A stretch of 64,000 nucleotides of DNA, from NCBI RefSeq assembly GCF_000708205.1, contig NW_014575560.1, positions 997,113-1,061,112 of the forward strand, read 5' to 3'. Position numbers and translations under genes: made by a program. Under the pieces are notes generated by a model, which saw nothing but the letters and a program-made list of their open reading frames with translations, was not told the origin of the DNA and did no database searches. The DNA comes from Mixia osmundae IAM 14324 (lineage: Eukaryota > Basidiomycota > Mixiomycetes > Mixiales > Mixiaceae). Within the stretch, counting starts at the first letter, position 1, and every line of letters starts with the position of its first letter. Shown one piece after another: positions 34,046-46,124 of this stretch.

Positions 34046-37000
34046 ATGCTTCTTGAGGGTCTGGTGGTCAGAACAGACGCATACAATCCACACGCATGCA
34101 TCCTAAAATGTCGCATCGAAGAATTTGGCTCAGGCGACTCGAAAGAGCTACAACTCAAAGGTCATTGGGCAGAGGAGCTGGCTTCTCTGCTCAAGCATGC
34201 CAGGGATGTCACAGCAATCGTCAAATTGGAGTTTGACGCGATCTGGCAACCCGCTCGAGGCCAGCAGGTCGATGAAGAACAGCACAAAGGGCTGTGGCAC
34301 ATCGATAATGGCTGTGCGCTGCGATACATGAGCCCGACGACAGCCCAGTCATGTTCGCGACTTATAGATATAGATCTACGGCAAAGTAAGATCACAGAAT
34401 TGGTCGCGAACGTGCTGACGTTAGGACTGCAGAGGCGACCGATGAGAGGCTAGCGAGACATAGGAAATCAGGAAAGAAAGGCAAGACTGCTCCGCTTTCG
34501 CCTCATAAAGCAGGCAAGCAGCTTGCTCGATCTGACAGTAGCTCTTCGAGCACCAGCATGGTCTCCGTAGGCTCCGGTTCGCCTCTGAATGTCGAAACAA
34601 TGTCCAATAGAGCCAAAAAGCAAGCAAGAAGAGCCGCCAATGGTCCGGCCACGGCGGCGGCTTCAAGCGCAAACTCCTTCACAGCAGCAAATGATGTCGA
34701 AAGCGAGGCTAGACGTGAGCCTTTGATGGCCGTATCACTCAATCGATCTGCGAACACGAGCTCTGTCGATGCAATGCCAGGTGGCGATGGCGCTAGTAGC
34801 ACAAAGCCGACGTCGCCGGCGGCTGTCATGCCTAGCCTGACGCCATCGTCGAAGGACCTACAGTCGGAGCCAGCGCAGCGAAAAGAAGCGCTATTTTTGC
34901 GAACGCCCGAGGAGGACGCAATACTGAATGAGACGATGAGCGAGTATTATAGCGAGCATTCGCCAAGCTCTTTACACACGCCCAGAAGTCTCAGATGTGC
35001 TCGTGTCCCGTCATCGGACCGCACACCTTCAATATTGATTTCGCCTGTCCGTGTGCTCTTCCCCAAGCCAAAACTAGAGCCCAGCGAGCCTGTCGATATT
35101 CAGCGATTAGTGCTTGTGCGAGACCTCAAGCCATCCAAGCCTAGCAATGTCATTTTGAGCTCTGTCATCGTTCACGTGCTCTCCGTAAGAACGAAAGCTC
35201 AGCCAGAGACTAATCAGGCGACACTCATTCAGGCGACCGATTACACTAGCAATGAGCGCCTTCCTGAGCAATTCGAAACGCGTGCCGGAGGCCGCCATGT
35301 CCTACAAGTCAGCTTCTGGGATGGCCAGCATACACTGATACAGTCGATGTGCCCTAAACAGGGCATGTTTCTCGAGATCAACTCGGCCCCCTTTGCGTGT
35401 TCGCCGAAACTCGAGATTTGGGAGCTCAAGTGCAACAGCAAGTACGGATCTTTTCGTATCGTACCGCCAAGCGAAGCTCGCCTCGAACCGATCAAAGAGT
35501 GCGTCATATGTGTGCGTGGCTTGCTGTAGCTCACAAGATGTGCATGTGCAGACGCGAGATCGCGTTCAACGATCACAAGTTATCCGAAATCCTTACAAGC
35601 AACGGCAAACGCAAAAGAGATTCTCGCGAAGATGCCCATAAACCGAGCAAACAATCTCGAGATGTGCCACCATCGTCTACTCAAACGACATCGACCGCGA
35701 CAGACCAGAAACGCGAGACTTCTCCGATGAGCAGCATCACTCATCTTGCTCAACTCGTTGTCTCGATCAGAGACATGATGCTTTACCAGCGACAGACGAT
35801 AGTTGTCCAGGTTGTCAGTCCCGATGCGACTCGGGGTCTCTTCTGGCGTATACGGGCGACGGATTACACCGAGTGTTGCGATCTAGAAGACTATAGAGTA
35901 GGCCCCGTGCTAGGCAAGCGTATCGTGGCGCTCTCGATCCATAGAGACGAGCAACAGCACATCTCCGATGTAAAGCCAGGCGACTATCTACTCATCACGG
36001 GAGGCTACCCGAAATGGGATAAAGCGAGTCCGAGAGGCCTCGAAATCAAGGTATCCCAGCTCAAAGACGCACTGTCCTGCGCGCCATGCATCGAGATCAT
36101 TGACGAGAATCATCCTGCGCTCGCCAACCTACACAAAAGCCGGACAGCATATGAGCACGATCACAAACCTGTCCAATTTCCCAAGAGTGATCCGCCAGAT
36201 GGTCCCGAACTGCAGATCAGACTCAAGGCGGCCACCCAGCCGGCCCAGGCGGCACAAGGCACGACGGTGCGGGCGGAAAGGCTTCGGCTTATCGAGACGA
36301 TGGTTGAGAAGAGCTTCTACGACGTTGTTGGCGAGATTACAAACGTCTACCCGCAAGAGAAGGGGCGACCCTTTGAAGTCAGAATCACCGATTACACAGA
36401 GAATCCACGTGTCAACTCGGATGGTCACGTCGGCACAATCAAGGTCGCCATCTGGGACGCTTGTGGGGATCTTTTACGCGAGCAAAAGCTTCACCGCGGC
36501 ACATTCATCTACTTTCGCAATGGACACGCTCGACTCGATCGCAGCGGGGACCTAGTACTAGACGTGCGCGACAATGATCGCAACCAGAGAACCCGGCTCG
36601 AACGCTTCTGCAAAACGATGGAGCCCGATGATCAGCTCTTGACCGATCTACTTGCGTTCGTAGATTGGCACTGATATGAGATGCGCTGACGCGTATGCGT
36701 GACAGGCGAAAGCAAAAGCATGACAGAGATCCCGAAACTGGCCGCGATGGCGGTGCACGCCTCGAAGCTCCCAAGCCAGGTGAGTTCTACTGCAAAGGTA
36801 ACGCAGCGACGCTTATGCAATTGCAGCCTTGACTGTCTGCACTTTGTCAAGCAAGACGGTTGCGAAGATCAGTGCCATTCTGGCAGAGCAACCGACCGCC
36901 CAGCGCTTTCATGTGCGCGCACGTCTGCGTGACATACCACCGGCCACAGACTGGCTAAAGCTACGCAACGGCAAGCTCAGATGGGAATTTGTCATTCTTA

Positions 37001-37378
37001 TTGAGGACGAGAGTGCACAAGAGATGGATGACATTGACGCAGTTCGCGAAAGACTCTACGTGGATGTCCGAGGCGAGGCTGCCGTAAGTCTGCCAATCGC
37101 TCTGCAATCACGGGCTGATACAGGCTGAACAGACCACATTCTTAGGCTACCTGAAACCTCCTGACGTCGATGATCGCGATGCTTACCGCGCGAGATTGGA
37201 GATAGCGAAAGCCCGCATCAGGAAGATCTCTGGAAGTATCGCTCTTCACAGCAGTCGTCATACTCATCCGACGGATCTCAAGAATCTCGGCGGCGCATTT
37301 GCAATAGGCATTGATCGCGTTGTTTGCGGTGAAGGCAAAGCTCGATACTTACTGACAGACACTGAACTGAAAGCGTGA
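34046..37378 (+). CDS. POT1: Telomere-protection protein POT1 (OB-fold)
   Basis: Single-stranded telomeric DNA-binding shelterin subunit. Exons are separated at about 34385, 35498 (GTGCGT...TGCAG), 36655, 36780 and 37083. Three regions carry the OB-fold signature of fungal POT1: IQATDYTSNERL followed by LQVSFWDGQHTLIQ, IRATDYTECCDLEDY, and VRITDYTENPRVN followed by GTIKVAIWDACGDLL and GTFIYFRNGHARL. Between the first and second lies a Ser-rich linker, and the C terminus (LTVCTLSSKTVAKISAIL onward) resembles the POT1 C-terminal domain. Identification rests on the repeated TDYT plus WD blocks; another OB-fold telomere factor is less likely. Confidence 0.75.
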
Positions 37379-37510
37379 GCGCGGTCCGAGTCAGCCTCAA
37401 TACCATCTAGACAGAAAGATGTTGCTTGGAACGCTCATTGTTAATCCGATTTGCAATATTGTGGTCAACAGTAGCATTGAACAGATTTGCAGACTTCGAT
37501 CTCTTTCAGA

Positions 37511-39536
37511 TCACCAGTCGCCATTGGTACCGGACGAAGGTGCTGAGTGGTGACCATTTTGCATCCGATTGACGTCACCCGGACGCTCCCAACTGTCATA
37601 CGTCGTTTCTTGGGTCGCTGAGTAATTTTGACTATCTGCGTCCGGCAGCGCATCTGACAAATGTTTGTCAAGGCCGCGAGCAGATTCGATATGCCCTTTG
37701 TGGTGTATCAAGACTGCATCCTCTCGAGATTCGCCAGGTACGATCTCGAAGTCCCACTCGTCCTCTTTATCATCCAACACAGCTTCGAGTATCTTCATGA
37801 TGTAGCCTCCGCAAGCCTGTCGGACAACCGTACGCGAGTAGAGAGCTCTCAAAGTCGCTCTCGGGAGCTGCATTTGCTCCTGCATAAGATGCGCAAGAAT
37901 CCGTCTGATCTTGCGTAAAGTTAACGGCTGATTTGCTGCTAGATGTGCTGGATAGATGTGCGTCTTGAGTAGCTCATGCGGTGAAGGATACGTGACCGGC
38001 GGGATGGTTCTCTGTGAGCCATAAGGTATCCTTCCCGTCGCTTGCAACTTGGGCGAAGCCGGCTTTTTGTAAAACGGCAGGGGAGCCATGCGTGGCGATC
38101 GATGTGGCCGCTCGCTCTCGTGTGCAAATCGACGCCTGAACACCGCGCACTGAGTCGCGAAGAAAGCGTTTAGGCTCGGCGGCAGCTTTGGCCTTTCAGC
38201 ATGCAAGCTGACTGCTGACCGTACGCGATTCAATAGCTCACGTTCAGATAAGCCGGCGCCATAGTAATTGGCAAGCGAGCCTACGCCCGCCAGCTCGACG
38301 TCGTAGTCGTACTCCGAAGCCATGCGAGCGCACCATTCCTTGAATTCTACTCGGGTCCACTCGAATTTGTGATCAAGGTCCCGGAAAGTTCGATCAGTAC
38401 GGCCCGTTGGATCAGCGAACCGCCATCGTGGATTGGCCTCCAAGTCTACTGATGCTGCCGGCTGAGGCCTGTCTTGTTCGTCTGCTGATGCAGGAAAGAA
38501 GGCATTGAAGTCGTAATTGGGGGTCGTGACAACGACAACCCGAGGTCGGTAATGCCCTAGCACGACGCTGCCGAACTTCTTGAGTATGTTGTCAGGTAGA
38601 TGTTCGAGCACTTCCGACGCTACGAAGGCTTCGCATGAATCGATAGACTCGTTGTACGTTTCGAGTCCTCCATGCCAAAATTCGATGCGAAGCTCTTCCC
38701 ACCGTTCGGACTGTCGATCATAATATGTCGTCGATGGTAGTCTGAGGCTCGCAGATTTTGGCGAATTGACAGTGACACCACCTTGGCCCGGGCCTCCGGA
38801 TGCAACGAGATGTTCCGCGTAAAGGACCGGAGTAAGCTCCTCGGGCGCGAGTGGTTGAGTGCCTTCGATAGCTCGCTCGAGCTCATCGCGACGTATGTCC
38901 AGAGCAGCAAGACGACGAATGTGAAGCTCCTTTTCTGACGCCGAAGGTTGAGGCAGTTTACGTAGATCTGTCAACCGTCCTCTTTTGCTAGAAACACGCG
39001 CGTGGCCATTGCTCTTCTTGTGGCCGTTGATCTTTGGCTCATCTGCTTCATCGTCTGCTTCTCCCTCGTCTGTCACGCCTGGCCTGAGCCGAGTCACCAT
39101 AAAGCGGGTGTAGCTCACCTCTTTCGGTCGGAATGGCAAGGTGAAAGCGTTCATTATCCTGAGCATCGGGGGGCAGAAAGGGCGGAAAGTCGTCGAGCGA
39201 ATCTGCAGGCTGCGAGAGCAACGACAGCAAGGAACCTTCGCCGCAGCCGAGCTCGCACACCTGCTTAGGCGTCATGAGTTCTACGTCCGCCACATTTGAA
39301 GTCTGACGAACTGAGCGAACGCCGGCTTTGCGCAGAACAGAGAGACAGAAGCTTCGACGTTGCTCCCAGAGCGGCGGCCAAAAGGCAGGTGCTCGTTGCT
39401 TAGTCTGAGCAATCTCGATGTCGGCGTTCGTTGACAAATGAGGATCGACGAATGAAGCGACAGGTGCTTGCTCGTCGCCGCCGCGAAGCTCGAAAGCTTC
39501 TTCGTGATCCATCTCATCCATAGGTGCGATAGACAT
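37511..39536 (-). CDS. HEN1: Small-RNA 2'-O-methyltransferase HEN1
   Basis: complement(join(37511..39078,39119..39536)), 661 residues. HEN1 methylates the 3'-terminal 2'-OH of small RNAs and so protects them from decay. Seen: the SAM-binding CELGCGEGSLLSLL, ALDIRRDEL, the metal-site EVLEHLP (Glu and Glu-His), VVVTTPNYDFNAFFP, and RDLDHKFEWTRVEFKEWCA, whose His completes the metal site. An acidic/Lys-rich insert (about residues 145-180) sits inside the methyltransferase fold. The 300-residue C-terminal region is unfamiliar. The 40-nt intron uses GTGAGC and the second AG of a tandem pair. It converges with POT1, 132 bp apart. Confidence 0.87.
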
Positions 39537-40208
39537 TGCTGAAAGGCTTCCCGCTCAGCGAGTCCTGTTATTGCCGCCCAGATGACATTGTCTCTCTGGC
39601 GCGACAGCTATAGATCGTCGTAGCTCGCTGCGGCTACACAATCGTGTGACCGTCACTAAATGGACGGCACTGTGTAAGCAGTCGTTGCGGTCTCGGACAA
39701 ATCGCAGCGGATTGTCGCCAAGCGAATTGGCTTGGCCGAAGCCGCGAAAGTAGTGCGGTGACGGCAAGAAGGGCGAGTCGCGAGACACAATCGGCAACTC
39801 AAATCACCGATCCAGCATTCACTGTGCTTTGCTCTGCTTGAAATATTCAGCTTTTTGCGGACGTACAGCGCGCGTGATGAATCTGGGGTGCGGCTGGTCA
39901 TGCAAAAGAAAAGGCGGCAATCCTCAATTGAGGATGTGGCCACCACGTGCCTGTTGCCCCGCGAACAAGTCTCCCTTGCGTGGCAACGCTTGACAGAGTT
40001 CAATCTCGGAGGAGCGCGGGGACAAAGGACTCTGCCTTTCGTGACAGCGATCGCCGGCCGGCTTGACATTTTCATGAGCGGTTTTCATGATTCAGACTAA
40101 CCAAATTTGAGCACGTCACAAGTTTGCAGCTTGAAGCGCCAGTCCTGTCCCACTCGGCTCGTGCGTCACTGCGGTCTGCGCAGATTAGCAGAGTAGCAGC
40201 AGTATAAA
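39537..40208. promoter_or_regulatory. Divergent promoter region, HEN1 and transketolase-like gene
   Basis: 672 bp without a supported gene. It contains a CACGTG E-box-like site (about 39955) and short frames on both strands that show no similarity to anything I know. Confidence 0.4.
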
Positions 40209-42364
40209 ATGGCTTCCCACAGTGACTTTTCGGACTTTCCTGTCGACTTGAGCAAGTTCAAGAAGCTTTCCCTTGATCCAAAGAAGAAGACGCTATCAGA
40301 GCAGGAGCGTTCAGACCTGCTGAGCAATATCAAGCTCTTCCGGGATGCTATCGTCTTCTTCACGGCCACCGGCGCCGCTCGAGGTGTGTCTGGCCATACC
40401 GGCGGGCCCTACGACACGGCACCAGAAGTCAACATCCTGCTTGCCTTCTTCAATCACTCGCCTGCACAATTCTTGCCGATATTCTTCGACGAGGCAGGAC
40501 ATCGTGTGGCGACTCAGTATCTCTTGAGCGTGTTGAATGGTGATATGCCGGCTTCACACCTGCTCAACTACCGAGCAGCATCATCCAAGCTTCCCGGTCA
40601 TCCGGAGCTCGGGTTGACGCCTGGTGCGTACTGCGCCATGGAGCGGATATTAGGCGCTGAGGCCGTCTTGCCCTATAGGGATCAAGTTTTCATCCGGACG
40701 ACTCGGGCACATGTGGCCGCTTGTCAATGGTGTCGCCTTAGCCAACAGCGATAAGAATGTCATTTTGCTCGGCTCGGACGGATCGCAGCAAGAGGGCGAC
40801 GACGCAGAAGCGGCGCGTCTTGCAGTTGCCAAGGGCCTCAACGTCAAGCTCCTCATTGACGACAACGATGTCACGATTGCTGGTCACCCTTCACAGTACA
40901 TGCCTGGCTACTCTGTGGCCAAGACGCTGGCGGGACATGGTCTTAAGGTCTTTGACACGGAAGGCGAGGATATTGATAAGCTGTACGCTTCAGTCTGCGA
41001 CCTCGTGGCGCACGATGGACCTACAGCTCTCATTGTCAAGCGCGTCATGTGTCCCGGCATTGACGGTCTCGAGGGCAGCACGCACGGTCACGATGTCATC
41101 CCTGTGCCCAAAGCGATCAAATACCTCAAGGACCGTGGCTATCCTGATACTGTCGGCGAGATTTTGAGCAATATCAAACCTGCACCCAATCCTTACCTGT
41201 ATACTGGCGTCTCGAAAGAGCTCGGCGCCTGCCGTGTCGAATTCGGCGACGCTGTCAACGCCCAGCTTGACAAGATGACGAAGGAAGAGGCTGCTCGCAC
41301 GGTCATGTGCATCGATTCTGATCTCGAGGGTTCGACGGGACTCAAGAAGATCCACGAGAAGCACCCAGAGGTGTTCCAAAGCTCTGGTATCATGGAAAGG
41401 GGCAACTTTTCTGCCGCTGCCGGATTCGGATTCGGCCACGAATCAGAGAAGCAAGGCATCTTCTCTACCTTCACTGCGTTCTCCGAGATGATCACTTCTG
41501 AGCTGACCATGGCCCGTCTCAATTTCTGCAACGTGCTCACCCACTTTTCGCATTCGGGTTGCGACGAAATGGCCGACAACACTTGTCATTTCGGCATCAA
41601 CTCTTTCTTCCTCGATAATGGCTTGCTCGATGCACACGAGACGCGCATGTATTTCCCTGCCGATCCATCGCAGCTTAGAGCTGTCATCGATGCGGTCTTC
41701 AAGGATAGGGGCATCCGGTTCGTCTTCTCCACACGCTCAAAGGTACCTTGGATTCTCAGAGAGGGCACGCAAGAGAAGCTTTACGAAGGCGACTACAAAT
41801 TTGTTCCTTGCAAGGATGAATACGTCCGCACTGGCAAGGCTGGCACGATTGTCACGTATGGCGAGATGACGTACCGCTGCCTTGATGCTGTCGAGCGCCT
41901 GCGAGCTGAAGGCTACGATATCGCACTCGTCAACAAAGTCACAATGAACGTCGTTGACGAGGATGCGATCAAGGAGTATGGCTCTTCGCCCTTTGTACTC
42001 GTTGTCGAATCTGCCAACCAGAAGACCGGCCTTGGCTCAAAGGTGCGCCCACGATAACTCGCGATGGCAGTGTAGGCTCACTGTGCATACAGATGGGCAC
42101 ATGGTTGCTCGAACGCGGTTTGAAGCCTACTTATGGCTACATGGGCACCAATAAGGCAAGTTGACATATTCGTAGCAGCTTGACAACGGCTGATCGATTA
42201 TGTACCGTGACAGGAGGGCTGCGGTGGTCTCAGCGAGCAGATCTTCCACCAGGTGTGTTTTCATTCTCTCTTCTGTGCGTTATGCTGATGTGGAAGTACA
42301 GGGACTGGGACCGCAAGACATCTTGCTCAAGGCAAAGTCGCTGAGCAATGCCTCACCAAAGTGA
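40209..42364 (+). CDS. Transketolase-like thiamine-diphosphate enzyme
   Basis: join(40209..40623,40679..42042,42093..42155,42214..42252,42302..42364). It should transfer two-carbon ketol units between sugar phosphates, or a related reaction. Seen: GHTGGPYDTAPEVNILLAFF, FSSGRLGHMWPLVNG, the ThDP-binding LLGSDGSQQEGD...IDDNDVTIAG, and the pyrimidine-domain SGIMERGNFSAAAGFGFG and HSGCDEMADNTCHFG. The subgroup is the basidiomycete/bacterial transketolase-like family rather than the classical pentose-phosphate enzyme. The intron 42156..42213 begins GCAAGT; the following exon is only 39 nt. A TATAAA sequence directly abuts the ATG and is not a promoter element. Confidence 0.88.
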
Positions 42365-42431
42365 GAATCCAAGCTCAAATTGTACGAATCGAAATGCATA
42401 GATGGACTCGACCTCGGCATCTCTATCTCTT

Positions 42432-44356
42432 CTACTGATCTTCTATCTTACTTTGAGCTATCTCTATGCGTTCTCGTTCGCGGGCACGACCGGCCTCAAC
42501 CATGGACCGTAAGTAATCGACCGATCTGCCTATATTGAGTCTCAGCTTGGCAGAGACCGGCACGACCTGGATGTCGTCGACCTCGAGCGATGTTGCAGTA
42601 TGTCTCAGTTTTGCCAGTCTAGCTTGAGCTTCGCCTGCCATGCTCGGATCGGCAAGCATGTCCGCTTTGTTCGCAATGATCAGCCGAGCCTTGTTACTGA
42701 GCCCGGGCTGGTACGCCTCGAGCTCATCTCTGAGGACGAACAGATCGCTCCAGGGCGTAGCAGCTGAAAGGTCGACAACGTATGCCAGTACTTTGGATCG
42801 TTCGATGTGACGCAGGAAGGCATGGCCCAGACCGACGTTGAGCGACGCGTCGGGTAGTAGACCTGGACAGTCTGCCAGCGTCATTCTGAACCGTTCGACC
42901 CTTCGAGTGTCGTACAACTGCTGTCGCTCGGCAAGCTCTAGTTTGTGCTTACGCGTTGCATCCGATGTATCCTCGATGGGCTGCGAATGACCGTCACCGA
43001 ACGTACCGTCATCGTAGATGAGACAGGTGCCTATCTGAGGGTTGAGCGTCGTAAAGGCATAAGAGGCAATCTCTGTCTTGCTATTCGTCACCGCTCGCAA
43101 GAAAGTACTGCAAACTTGATCAGCTAAGCCTAAGCCGATCGCAAGAGGCGCACCTCTTGCCAGCATTGGGGAAGCCGACCAAGCCGACGTCTGCTATACT
43201 CTTGAGCTCAAGCTCGATCCGTAGTATACGTCCAGGTCGTCCGCGCGTCGCGTAACGAGGCGTTCTGCGGGTGCTGCTCAGAAAGGCTGGGTTGCCCAAG
43301 CCGCCTTGGCCGCCTTCGAGTAGTAAGATCTCTTCGCCCTCGGGAGTCGGCATGTCGAGATCGTGATAGACGGGAGGAGACGCCTCCTTGTCCGCTTGCT
43401 CTTGTCGTTCGAGCTTGAGCAATTGCTGCTCTATCCGCAGAAAGTTCTCGTCGGACTCGTTCGACTCGCCGAAGTTGGGAAAGTGGACGAATAGTCTCTC
43501 TCGTTGCTCCTTGAGCGCTGCCTCTTCGAGCATATTCGAAGCATCGTCTGGTGATATGCCAGCATGTCTCATGAAGCGCAATTGCTGTGCGCGATCGTCC
43601 AGTATGTCATCTGCATCACGCAGAGCTTCCTTCTCTCTCCTTGTCGGTCGCAAACTCGTGCTCGGTCTTTGCTCTGTCCAAGGATTGCTCGAAGAGGGTC
43701 CCGCAGGCTCGAGCTCCTCTATCTGGCGGACGATCGTACCCACGGGCACAGTCAGTACCGCGTCATCGCCTTTTCGTCCATGCATCCAGCTGCCAGCGCC
43801 AGCGCCGCCATTGTGGGCTCTCACCCGCTTGGTGACACCGCCTAGGCTGGTCAAGCCTGCTACAGCTCGGATGTAGACCGCACCCCCCTGACCTCCATTA
43901 CCACCAGCAGGCGGACCCTGCTCTTTGAATTTCTCGCGTTGAAAAGCGACCGAACCATCGCCGCCCTTGCCAGATTCGAGTCTGACGATGAGCTGATCTA
44001 TGAAATGTCGCTTCGGTGCCTGACGTCACGTGTCAGCGCCATGGGGATATCGTGAATGGAGCTGATCGTACTTTGCTGCGTTTCTTGTCATTCCTTTGCT
44101 TCATGTGCGAGATATTGGGCAAGTGATCGCTGAAAGAGCCCCAGCTCTCTGCTTTCCATACAGTGCTCGTCGGTGCAGTGCTTCCGCTGATGTCGGTTAG
44201 AGAAGGGGCACTCTTGCTAAAGCATCGTCGGGACAAGGGTCGTCTTTGACGGTCAAAGGCTGAGCGTGAGCGTGAGCGCAGCGCAACTGCGACTGTGATC
44301 GAGTGCTCCAGCCAGCGCAGGCTGGAGCAGGCGCTGCATGTTGTTGATAGCGACAT
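42432..44356 (-). CDS. MTG2: Mitochondrial Obg-family GTPase MTG2
   Basis: complement(join(42432..43107,43154..44019,44072..44356)), 608 residues. Needed for assembly of the large mitochondrial ribosomal subunit. An Arg/Ser-rich presequence (MSLSTTCSACSSLRWLEHS) precedes the Obg glycine-rich domain (LESGKGGDGSVAF, GPPAGGNGGQGG, EGGQGGLGNPAF) and the G domain: GFPNAGKSTFLRAVTNSK (G1, interrupted by an intron inside the Ser codon), FTTLNPQIG (G2), DCPGLL (G3), NKADML (G4) and SAKL (G5). An acidic insert between the Obg repeats is longer than in bacteria. Starts of this and the next gene are 137 bp apart and divergent. Confidence 0.95.
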
Positions 44357-44493
44357 CGCACCGCGGGAGGGGTGTGCCGAGGTCTTCACCTCAAAGCTCC
44401 GAGCTGCTCGGCTCGAGACGCGACATGCGATTGTACGACAGCTGATGAGCTGCCAAGGTCGACTTGACTGGACGCTGTCCGGTCTCATGCGAT

Positions 44494-46087
44494 ATGGCCC
44501 GGCCACGCAAGAACGATGCACCGAGCTACAAGGAGTCGCCCATCTCTGGCTCTGATGACGAGCGCTCAGCTGAAGAAGCCAGCAAGACCCGAGCGCGCAT
44601 CAGAGGCAAAGGCAAGCTCGTTGATGATGATGATGATGATGATGATGCGCACACAGCAGAGGAAGTCAGCGACTCCGAATCGATGGCTAGCTCGAACATC
44701 GACGACGATCCTCCTCCGCCGAAGAAGAAGCGGCGTTCGCCTAACAAACCAGCAAAGGCAACAGCGAAAGTCGCGGTACAAGAAGCTGATGCGGACAAGG
44801 ACGGCGACGACTCAGATGACCGAGTGATTGCAATCAAGAAGATTGTTCCCGGACCTTCTACTGCTCCGCTCAAGAGAATCGTCGAACCGTCTACGCTGGC
44901 CTTTCTGGGCGATCTGACGATACCAGAGCGCAACGACCGCGAGTGGTTTGCAGAGAACAAAGCGCGCTATGACCATGCACTGGCCAACTGGCTCAACTTT
45001 GTCGATCACGTCCAGACCGTCATGGCAAGAGCAGACGAGCAACTGCCCGTCTTCCCCGCAAAGAGGCTCGTCGGACGGATCTACAGAGACATCAGGTTCA
45101 GCCAGAACAAGACGCCCTATAATACTTTCTTCCAGGCGACCATGTCTCGGAGCGGCAAGAAGGGTCCTTATGCTGGCTACTTCCTCTTGCTCAAGCCTGG
45201 CGCAACAACGCTGTACTGCGGCAAGTTTGACATGGACAGGAACGATCTTGCAACCATTCGAACAAACATCCTCAATGACTCTGGACCGCTCAAGAGGGTC
45301 GTCAGTCAAAATGAGTTTGTTGCCCAATTTGGACCACCTATTCCTCCTCCTGTCAATGCAGTCGTCCCGCCAAAGGCGAACGGCAAGCGGAAGAAAGCCG
45401 ATGGAGCCAAAGAGGACAGCGATGGGGAGCCAGTCATAGAGAAAGTGCGGGTCAAAGGCAAATCAAAAGTCGTGCCCGTCAAGGGCGACTCTGGCACAGC
45501 TACGTCCTCAGACAATAGTTTTGCAGAAGACAAAGGCAAAGCAAAGGCTGTCTCGCCTCGAGCGGCTATCGAGCCGCCACCTTGGGCGGATGTGACCCAA
45601 GCGGGCGACATACAAGGCCGCAACATCTATGCGAGTACAGATAGGTTGAAGATAGCTCCCAAGATCGAGGGCGTAGATAAGAACCATCCGGAGATAGAGC
45701 TGCTCAAGTCAGTAGACACGTGCATGTTGGGCAAAGATCTGCTGACAAGGGCTCGACAGACTCAAATCGTTTGTAGCGGCACATAACTTTAGCGATGCCG
45801 AAGTCATCTCGGCCGACTTTGATCAGAAGATCTTCAGCGCCGTCCAAGCAGGCTCAACGCTCGTTCACCTTCTCAACGAACTCATGCTGCCCCAGTCCAG
45901 AGACGATTCTACGACGAACGGCGCCGAGGCAGCCCTGCCTGCACCTGCCCATCCCATCGATGTCGAAGAAACGATGAACGAACTGTACGCCGCGGCCGAT
46001 GCTAGAGCTTCAGGAACTGCACCTCGGAAAGAACGCACTCGCCCGAATACGAAGAAGAAGAAAGAAGCCGCTGGTGTGACTACTTGA
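44494..46087 (+). CDS. DUF2461 family protein with acidic N terminus
   Basis: join(44494..45707,45760..46087), 513 residues. The conserved core includes NDREWFAENKARYDHA, VGRIYRDIRFSQNKTPYNT, GYFLLLKPG, LKSFVAAHNFSDAEVISADF and LLNELM, all hallmarks of DUF2461, a family of unknown function widespread in bacteria and fungi. The eukaryote-specific N terminus is strongly charged and includes a run of eight Asp from a GAT repeat, followed by a basic KKKRR cluster that could be a nuclear signal. A second Lys-rich insert lies before the last block. The intron (52 nt) restores LLKLKSF. A DNA-repair or chromatin link is only a guess from composition. Confidence 0.85.
44623..44647 (+). repeat. (GAT)n repeat encoding poly-Asp
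   Basis: Perfect GAT triplet run of eight units inside the DUF2461 gene. Confidence 0.9.
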
Positions 46088-46124
46088 GGCGAACTGTTGT
46101 GCAGATGTACATTGTACAATTGTC

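Noticed and set aside
40204-40211. TATAAAATGG as a promoter of the transketolase-like gene
   Set aside because: It overlaps the start codon, so it cannot position transcription.
44526-44960. Ser-rich minus-strand frame opposite the DUF2461 gene
   Set aside because: Shadow of the GAT/acidic coding repeat on the other strand.
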